From Flavobacterium sp. (GTDB lineage Bacteria; Bacteroidota; Bacteroidia; Flavobacteriales; Flavobacteriaceae): DNA of 38,279 bases. The notes beneath the pieces are model-generated. The model worked only from the letters and a program-made list of their open reading frames with translations. It made no database searches and was not told the origin of the DNA. Position numbers and translations under genes: made by a program. Below are positions 31,925 through 38,279 of the stretch, one piece after another. Positions within the stretch are counted from its first letter, which is position 1, and every line of letters begins with the position of its first letter. The stretch lies in contig NZ_SEBS01000033.1 of the NCBI RefSeq assembly GCF_004211145.1, positions 1 through 38,279 on the forward strand. Direction: 5' to 3'.

Positions 31925-34015
31925 ATGAACAACTGCCACAGTACCTACGCGTCACCCAATTTTTCGGACCTTTTGAAACACAAATCGCATCGAGCGCTGT
32001 TTTTGATTTTGGTCGGACTGATTTTACCGAATTCGTCTTTCGCCCAATTGTCACCTGAAAAGCAAGCGGCTTTCCACAAGGAATTGAAGGCCGCCAAAAA
32101 CGATACCATCCGGGTCGCCGCTTTGGCGCAACTGGGAAGCCGGTACCGGTTTTCAGACATCGATTCCTCGTTTTTCTATATCGACCGCGCACTCGAACTC
32201 AATGCGAAGATCAAATCGAAATACGAACCGTTTTCCATGCGCGAGATGCCGTTCCTGCTATCGCTCAAAGGCGCGACGTTCCTCGAGTCGGGGAAATTGC
32301 CCGAATCGCTCGAGTTCCAGTTCGAAGCGTTGCGGTTGGCCGAAGCGAACGCCGACAAATCCATGATCGCACTCGCCCAAAACCGCATCGGGAATACCTA
32401 CATGGAACTCGCCGACTACAAAAAGGCGAACGAATATTACCGCAAATCGATGCTGTTGTTCAAATCCATCGGCGACAAGGCGTTCTACTATAACGAAATG
32501 TCGAACATCGGCAACATTTACGAGTTGCGGAAAATGCGCGATTCGGCTTTGTATTTCCAGAAGATCGTATACGACGCGAGCCAAAAAGATCCGAACAACC
32601 GCGTCGATTTCACGATTCCCGAAGTCATGTTCCGAATGGGAAATGCGCACAAACTCAACGGCGACAACCAAAAGGCGATGTGGTTCTACAAACGCGGAAT
32701 CGTCGAGGCAAACACCGACAACGACGTTCGCAATCTCACGATGAACAACTTATTCCTGGCCAAATTATACAGCGAACTCAACGTCGCCGATTCCACGTTG
32801 AAATATGCGCGAAACGCCATTTTGTCGGGCAAAAAGGTTTCATTTAGAAAAGGATTGTACGACGCTTCGTTGCTGCTCAATGAGTTTTACGCAAGCCGAC
32901 GCGAATACGACAGCGCCCACAAATACCTTTCGCTCGCGATGATCGAGAAAGACAGCCTCATGGGCGTGGAACGTTTCCAGAAATTGCAACGCATCGTGCT
33001 GGACGAACAGGAACGCGACCGCGAAGCCGCCACGAAACTCATCGAGAACCAAAACAGGCAACGCCAATATGTGCTGCTCGCGGGAATCGGGATTTTCCTG
33101 ATCATCGCGTCGTTGCTGTATCGGAACAATCGACAAAACAAAAAAGCCAACCGCATCTTGCAGCACACTTTGACCGACTTGAAGTCGACCCAATCCCAAT
33201 TGATCCAATCTGAAAAAATGGCGTCTTTGGGCGAATTGACTGCCGGAATCGCGCATGAAATCCAGAATCCTTTGAATTTCGTCAAGAACTTCTCAGAAGT
33301 CAGCAACGAACTTGTAGACGAAATTTTGGACGAAAGACGAAAGACGACCCGAGGGCTTTGCCCGAATTGTATGGAGCACAGCGGAATAAATGACGAACGG
33401 GACGAAACGTTGGTCGACGAGATTTTGTCGGACATCAAACAAAACCTCGAAAAAATCGTGCATCACGGCCGCCGCGCCGACGGTATCGTGAAAGGGATGT
33501 TGCAACACAGCCGCGCATCGTCGGGTGAAAAAGAACGCATCGATATCAATTCGTTGACCGACGAATACTTACGGCTCGCGTTCCACGGTCTGCGCGCCAA
33601 GGACAAGATGTTCAATGCCGAGCTCGTCACGCATTTCGACGAAAAGCAACCCAAGGCGAACGTTTTGCCGCAAGACATCGGGCGCGTGCTGCTCAATTTA
33701 TTTACGAATGCGTTTTATGCGACACAGCAGCGCAAAAAATCCGAAGGCGAAAGTTTCAAACCGACGCTCGAAGTTCGTACATTGCTAAACGACAGCGTGG
33801 TAGAAATTCATGTGAGCGATAACGGGAACGGAATTCCCAAAAGCATCATCGACAAGATTTTCCAGCCGTTTTTCACCACGAAACCAACGGGCGAGGGAAC
33901 CGGTTTGGGATTAAGCATGAGTTACGACATTGTCACGAAAGGACACGGCGGCTCCCTCAAAGTGGAATCCAGGGAAGGAAACGGGACGGTTTTTATCGTT
34001 TCGTTGCCGACGTAA
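31925..34015 (+). CDS. TPR sensor histidine kinase, first of three paralogs
   Basis: The 696-residue protein has an N-terminal signal sequence (ALFLILVGLILPNSSFAQ; long polar lead of about 22 residues), an exported TPR sensor region (about 45-370), one membrane segment (YVLLAGIGIFLIIASLLY, about 380-397), a coiled coil, then the kinase. The H-box is [16 protein letters not shown] with the phosphoacceptor His at about 444. The ATP-binding domain has an N-box ([14 protein letters not shown]), a G1 box (SDNGNGIP), an F-box ([11 protein letters not shown]) and a G2 box (GTGLGLSMSYDIV). It should sense an envelope signal and phosphorylate a response regulator, none of which is adjacent. A 42-bp in-frame insertion (33347-33388) lies in the DHp hairpin loop. 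It is followed by 525 bp of non-coding DNA. Confidence 0.95.
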   Translation: MNNCHSTYASPNFSDLLKHKSHRALFLILVGLILPNSSFAQLSPEKQAAFHKELKAAKNDTIRVAALAQLGSRYRFSDIDSSFFYIDRALELNAKIKSKYEPFSMREMPFLLSLKGATFLESGKLPESLEFQFEALRLAEANADKSMIALAQNRIGNTYMELADYKKANEYYRKSMLLFKSIGDKAFYYNEMSNIGNIYELRKMRDSALYFQKIVYDASQKDPNNRVDFTIPEVMFRMGNAHKLNGDNQKAMWFYKRGIVEANTDNDVRNLTMNNLFLAKLYSELNVADSTLKYARNAILSGKKVSFRKGLYDASLLLNEFYASRREYDSAHKYLSLAMIEKDSLMGVERFQKLQRIVLDEQERDREAATKLIENQNRQRQYVLLAGIGIFLIIASLLYRNNRQNKKANRILQHTLTDLKSTQSQLIQSEKMASLGELTAGIAHEIQNPLNFVKNFSEVSNELVDEILDERRKTTRGLCPNCMEHSGINDERDETLVDEILSDIKQNLEKIVHHGRRADGIVKGMLQHSRASSGEKERIDINSLTDEYLRLAFHGLRAKDKMFNAELVTHFDEKQPKANVLPQDIGRVLLNLFTNAFYATQQRKKSEGESFKPTLEVRTLLNDSVVEIHVSDNGNGIPKSIIDKIFQPFFTTKPTGEGTGLGLSMSYDIVTKGHGGSLKVESREGNGTVFIVSLPT
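33347..33388 (+). other. 42-bp in-frame insertion in the first kinase
   Basis: Relative to both neighbouring paralogs, 14 codons (TRGLCPNCMEHSGI) are inserted between the conserved ERRKT and NDERDE of the dimerisation hairpin loop. The insertion starts near a small GGGC-TTT-GCCC palindrome and encodes a CxxC. Both flanks keep frame and identity. Confidence 0.88.
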
Positions 34016-34540
34016 CTTTCTAAAATTCAAATCAAAACGACAGGATTGAGAAATTTGCCTTGCCGTTGTTTTCAATTTTCGGACGTGGTGCGAATAATCG
34101 AAAACACAAATTATATGGACACTGCGGGACGATGCTCGTCGAACCGATATAACAATCATGTTCGTGAGCGGATTTTACGCTTGAGTAAAATGTCTTGCAC
34201 TTCAAAAAACTGTTAAAGAAATGAATTTCTATCTTGAGATTTATTCGCGAACTTTCGTACATTGCTGGCAAACAATACGATAGTAAGCGCGATTGGAGTT
34301 GTCGCTGATTTCGCGTTGTTCGCCTTATATTCCAAACATTTTTTACCACAACCTACTTTTTGACGAGTTGCTGATGCGACGTGCCACGACCTGTTCCGTC
34401 AAGGCGTGCGGTCGGCGATGACCTTGTATGGGAATGAACAATGACATTTCCTGAAAAGAACAATCTGGAAAAATGATTGTCAACAGCAGCGCCCATGATG
34501 GGATGAGATCGACAGTCACGGGTATAAACAAACAAAACGC
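34016..34540. other. 525-bp spacer between the first and second kinase genes
   Basis: No coding frame longer than about 90 codons makes sense here, and no terminator or TAnnTTTG box was recognised. The codon pattern does not look coding on either strand. The second kinase must be transcribed from here or by read-through. Confidence 0.5.
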
Positions 34541-36595
34541 ATGAAGCACTTTTACACAAGTTTCGTCTTGTTTTTCGCATTTGCGACAGCGTTCGCCCAG
34601 CCCGCAATTGGTATGGCACAAAACCCACTTTATAAAAATTACACGAAGAAGCAGGCCGATAGTTTGGAAATCAGGTTGAAAACCGAACCCGACAAAGGAG
34701 TTCGCATGGCCATAAACAAAGAGCTCAGTTTTTACTATCAGGCGGTAAGCAACGACCGTTCGCTATATTATGCAGAGCAGGAATTGAAACTTACCAAACA
34801 ACTCAAGCAATTTTTGTGGCAGGTTCAGGCCAATTGGTACATCGGATATTCTTCGGCGTATCAGGGTGATTATGCAAAAGCCGCCAAAGCATTTATAGAA
34901 GCCTTTGACATCCTTGAAAGCAAAGATTGCGAGAAGAACATTTGGGGTTTGCGGTATTTCACGTCAGATGGAAATCCTCATCACGCAAAGCTGAATGTTT
35001 TGGCAAATACCATACACGACCGGGCGCACGTTTACGGATACACAGGCACCGGCAAAAAACAACTCGCCGGATATCGCGAAGCCGCAAAAATTGCCCGAAC
35101 TATAGGTGACACTACTACGATGTCGGTCGCTTATATGAATATCGGAAACGCATTGTTAAACGGCGATTCGGCGATTTATTACAGCCGAAAAGGGTTGGCG
35201 TTCGCCGATGCGATAGGTTTTGAAAATTATAAGGAAAACATACTGCTAAGTATCGGGCGTTTCCACTACCGTAAAAAAGCGTACGATTCAACCGAAATCT
35301 ATGCGCGCAAGGCCATAGAAGTCAGTGAACGAAACCAGCGCTTGGCAATGCGATCTGACGGTTACTTTTCTTTGGGAATGGTCGCTTACAAGAAAAACCA
35401 TCTCGATGCGAGCATCTTTTACATGAAAAAGGCTTTGGAAGGAATCGAGACTGTGGATATGCCTGACAGAGGGCTTTCAATATACCGCCGATTGGCTAAG
35501 CTGTACATGCTTGCCAAGCAAAATGACAGCGCTTTGGCATATTACAAAATAATCGTGCCTTTAGGCGACAGCCTGAACCGGATCGCGAACGAAAATCTGC
35601 GCAAATACCAAACCGTCGACTTCGATCAGGCGATGCGTTTACAGCAACTCGAAAAGAAAAAAGTCGAAGAAGAAAGCAAGTTCAACACGTATATTTTTGC
35701 AGCCGGGCTCGCTGTTTTTATCGGGATTGGTTTGTTCCTGTTTCGAAACAACAGGCAAAAACAGAAAGCCAACAAGGCTCTTGAGAATACGCTGGCCAAT
35801 TTGAAGTCGACCCAATCCCAACTCATCCAAAGTGAAAAAATGGCGTCGCTCGGTGAATTGACAGCCGGAATCGCGCACGAAATCCAGAATCCGTTGAATT
35901 TCATCAATAATTTTAGTGATGTGAGCCGTGAGTTGATTGTGGAAATTTTAGACGAAAGACGAAAGACTAATGACGAACGGGATGACGAATTCGTTAACGA
36001 GATACTTTCGGACATCGATCAGAACCTTGAAAAAATCAGCCATCACGGCAAGCGCGCCGACGCCATCGTAAAAGGCATGTTGCAACATTCTCGCACGACG
36101 TCAGGCGAAAAAGAAGCAACCGATTTGAATGCTTTGACCGATGAATACCTGCGATTGGCGTATCACGGTTTACGCGCGAAAGACAAGAGTTTTAACGCCG
36201 AATTGATCACGAACTTCGATGAAAATATTCCAAAGGTAAACGTCATTCCACAAGACGTCGGACGCGTTTTGCTGAACTTGATCACGAACGCTTTTTACGC
36301 GACGCAAGAACGTTCAAAATTTGAAGGTGAAAGTTTCAAGCCGATGGTTGAGGTTTCGACATCATCGGTCGGAAACAACATCGAAATTTCGGTAAAAGAC
36401 AATGGAAACGGCATTCCATCGGAAATCGTCGACAAAATATTCCAGCCGTTTTTCACGACGAAACCAACTGGTGAAGGAACCGGTTTGGGATTGAGTTTGG
36501 CGTATGATATCGTGAAAGCGCATGGTGGAACTATACACGCCACATCGGTCCCGAGCAACGGAACAACCTTCACAATAACACTTTCCATGGCATGA
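34541..36595 (+). CDS. TPR sensor histidine kinase, second of three paralogs
   Basis: The 684-residue paralog starts with a signal peptide ([20 protein letters not shown]), has a TPR sensor region (about 40-370) distinct from its neighbours, one membrane segment ([18 protein letters not shown], about 384-401) and the kinase half. The H-box is [17 protein letters not shown] with His at about 446. The ATP domain has [31 protein letters not shown] and [18 protein letters not shown], so it should be active. It lacks the 14-residue insertion. Its stop overlaps the start of the third kinase (ATGA), which argues for co-expression of those two. Confidence 0.95.
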   Translation: MKHFYTSFVLFFAFATAFAQPAIGMAQNPLYKNYTKKQADSLEIRLKTEPDKGVRMAINKELSFYYQAVSNDRSLYYAEQELKLTKQLKQFLWQVQANWYIGYSSAYQGDYAKAAKAFIEAFDILESKDCEKNIWGLRYFTSDGNPHHAKLNVLANTIHDRAHVYGYTGTGKKQLAGYREAAKIARTIGDTTTMSVAYMNIGNALLNGDSAIYYSRKGLAFADAIGFENYKENILLSIGRFHYRKKAYDSTEIYARKAIEVSERNQRLAMRSDGYFSLGMVAYKKNHLDASIFYMKKALEGIETVDMPDRGLSIYRRLAKLYMLAKQNDSALAYYKIIVPLGDSLNRIANENLRKYQTVDFDQAMRLQQLEKKKVEEESKFNTYIFAAGLAVFIGIGLFLFRNNRQKQKANKALENTLANLKSTQSQLIQSEKMASLGELTAGIAHEIQNPLNFINNFSDVSRELIVEILDERRKTNDERDDEFVNEILSDIDQNLEKISHHGKRADAIVKGMLQHSRTTSGEKEATDLNALTDEYLRLAYHGLRAKDKSFNAELITNFDENIPKVNVIPQDVGRVLLNLITNAFYATQERSKFEGESFKPMVEVSTSSVGNNIEISVKDNGNGIPSEIVDKIFQPFFTTKPTGEGTGLGLSLAYDIVKAHGGTIHATSVPSNGTTFTITLSMA

Positions 36596-38279
36596 AACAG
36601 ATTATCCTCCTGAGCGTTGCGTTGTTATCGGCAATGGGTTTCGCCCAACAAAAAACGTTGGTTGACAGTATAAAGACTGAACTCCAATCGGCCAGCCACG
36701 ATACCGTTAGGATTCAGAAGATGTTCGCCCTTGTAAGTGAATATTCGTTGTCAAAACCTGATTCGGCTTTTTATTATGTTGATAAAATAACGGTTTTATC
36801 GAATAAAATCGGCTATAAAAAAGGACAGACCAATGTACTTGGAGCTCGATCTTCCTTGCATCGTGAAATTGGAAATCTCGCTATTGCGCTTGATCTGGCA
36901 TTCAAGGCGGTGGCTTTGTCGAAAAAAAACAACCTGCCGCAATCCGAACTGCGCGCCTACAATTTACTAGGTATCATTTATCTTGACCTAAATGACCACA
37001 AGCGCGCTATTTCCTATTACCAAAAAGCCAGAAAAATCGCAAAGCGGGAGAATGATCTCAGCAGGATTTATCTGCTTAACGTGAATACGGCGGGAGCATA
37101 CGTTCGGTTAGGAATGGTTGATTCGGCAGCTTTCTATCTGGATATTGCGAATAAAAGTCCAAAGTTCAAAGAGTCGGGGCAATCGCAGCTTTCTTTTTAC
37201 AGAAATTTAGGAAACCTTGAAGTGTTAAGGGGAAATTTTGAGAAGGCCTTGAAACTTTATGATATAGCGCTGGACATTTCCGTAAAAGAAGGTAATTACA
37301 GGAACGAAGCTTTTACGTGCAACAAAATCGCTGCGACCTATGAGCTCAAAAAACAGACCGACTCCGTGATTTTGTACGCCGATAGAGCCATGGGCGCAGC
37401 AAAAAAAGGGCCTTTTAGAATCATGATTCTTGAAGCTGCCGCGATCCTGTCCAAGGCGTACGAAAGAAAAGCCGATTATAAACAGGCCTATCATATCCAA
37501 AAACTCAAAGAAAAGACACAGGAAGAACTCTTCGGGACCAATAACATCAAATCTATTCAGGAAGCCATTTCCCGAGAGCAAAAACGCGCCGATGAATTGC
37601 GCCAAAACCAGATTGGCTATCAAACCCAGCTCAGACAGTATGCTTTTATTGCGGGGCTTGCCGTACTGCTGGTCGTAGCGCTCTTACTTTTTAAGAATAA
37701 CCTCCAAAAGCAAAAATCGAACAAGCAATTAGGTGAACAAAAACAGAAGTTAGAAGTTACTTTGGAAGAATTGAAAGCCACGCAATCCCAATTGATCCAG
37801 TCGGAGAAAATGGCGTCACTCGGGGAACTGACGGCTGGAATCGCGCATGAAATACAGAACCCGTTGAATTTCGTCAATAACTTTTCAGATGTTTCGAACG
37901 AGCTGGTTGACGAGATTTTAGACGAAAGACGAAAGACGAATGACGAACGGGACGAAACGTTGGTCGACGAGATTCTGTCCGATATCAAACAAAATCTCGA
38001 AAAAATTTCCCATCACGGCAAACGCGCCGACGCCATCGTAAAAGGCATGCTGCAACATTCCCGAAGTACATCGGGCGAGAAAGAACCGACCGACATCAAT
38101 GCTTTAGCCGATGAATACCTGCGATTGGCCTACCACGGGCTTCGCGCGAAAGACAAAAGCTTCAACGCCGAATTGATCACGAACTTCGCCGAAAATCTTC
38201 CAAAGGTAAAAGTCATTCCTCAAGACATCGGACGCGTTTTATTGAATCTGATCACGAACGCTTTTTACGCGACGCAAGA
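36592..38279 (+). CDS. TPR sensor histidine kinase, third paralog (partial, cut by window edge)
   Basis: The frame is open from ATG at 36592 to the window end, 562 codons plus two bases, with no stop. It starts with a signal peptide ([19 protein letters not shown]), then a TPR sensor region (about 30-330) with typical repeats ([26 protein letters not shown]), one membrane segment ([18 protein letters not shown], about 347-364), a longer coiled coil, and a kinase half with [17 protein letters not shown] (His at about 419) and an N-box starting [13 protein letters not shown]. The G1, F and G2 boxes lie beyond the window. It overlaps the second kinase by four bases (ATGA). Confidence 0.93.
   Translation, partial: MKQIILLSVALLSAMGFAQQKTLVDSIKTELQSASHDTVRIQKMFALVSEYSLSKPDSAFYYVDKITVLSNKIGYKKGQTNVLGARSSLHREIGNLAIALDLAFKAVALSKKNNLPQSELRAYNLLGIIYLDLNDHKRAISYYQKARKIAKRENDLSRIYLLNVNTAGAYVRLGMVDSAAFYLDIANKSPKFKESGQSQLSFYRNLGNLEVLRGNFEKALKLYDIALDISVKEGNYRNEAFTCNKIAATYELKKQTDSVILYADRAMGAAKKGPFRIMILEAAAILSKAYERKADYKQAYHIQKLKEKTQEELFGTNNIKSIQEAISREQKRADELRQNQIGYQTQLRQYAFIAGLAVLLVVALLLFKNNLQKQKSNKQLGEQKQKLEVTLEELKATQSQLIQSEKMASLGELTAGIAHEIQNPLNFVNNFSDVSNELVDEILDERRKTNDERDETLVDEILSDIKQNLEKISHHGKRADAIVKGMLQHSRSTSGEKEPTDINALADEYLRLAYHGLRAKDKSFNAELITNFAENLPKVKVIPQDIGRVLLNLITNAFYATQ

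Noticed and set aside
34343..34621. Minus-strand frames of about 90 codons in the spacer between the first two kinases
   Set aside because: They overlap the signal-peptide region of the second kinase and show no domain or codon pattern of a gene.

Overview
The window looks like a chromosomal segment of a member of the Bacteroidota, most likely a Flavobacterium-like Flavobacteriaceae. The evidence is a T9SS type A sorting domain on a large secreted protein, a DUF349-repeat protein, an OstA-like protein, TPR sensor histidine kinases, promoters of the Bacteroidota type (-7 box TAnnTTTG), little Shine-Dalgarno signal, and A/T-rich spacers with 7-8 bp microsatellites. By eye the coding DNA is richer in G+C (many TCG, GCG and CGA triplets) than in common Flavobacterium species. 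No tRNA, rRNA, CRISPR array, phage gene or intact transposase was recognised.

Layout. 1-5140 (+ strand): an octamer array, mazG, an ABM-fold monooxygenase and a 1181-aa T9SS cargo protein. 5141-13394 (- strand): a DUF349 protein, aroE, a TPR protein, a class III aminotransferase and an OstA/LptA-like protein. Most of these end in clear intrinsic terminators. 13566-17331 (+): a GH13 alpha-amylase-like lipid/secretory-type protein, then a lipoprotein, a PH-domain membrane protein and a DUF2007-like membrane protein, closely spaced. 17321-22402 (-): nhaA, a possible structured RNA, a DUF389 membrane protein, purA and a Fur regulator. 22403-25048: about 2.6 kb of mostly non-coding, repeat-rich DNA. 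It holds a seven-copy nested repeat, one small secreted protein, and two inverted copies of a roughly 260-310 bp element enclosing a relic of a SHOCT-domain gene. A third, shrunken copy of that element lies at 5141-5318. 25049-30737 (-): a complete tripartite RND efflux operon (adaptor, permease, outer-membrane channel), preceded by a small secreted protein and a MazG-like protein. 31925-38279 (+): three tandem paralogous TPR sensor histidine kinases, the last cut by the window edge.

How the parts relate. Housekeeping genes (mazG, aroE, purA, fur, nhaA) are mixed with envelope functions (OstA-like, RND pump, T9SS cargo). The three kinases share nearly the same kinase half but have different sensor halves, and the patchwork of identity suggests exchange between copies. 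No response regulator lies beside them inside the window.

I did not find a clearly new multi-gene defence or metabolic system. The strongest candidates for undescribed biology are the inverted repeat element family, the nested seven-copy repeat, the G+C-rich terminator-ended segment between the DUF389 gene and nhaA, the hairpin element between fur and purA, and the 42-bp in-frame insertion in the first kinase.
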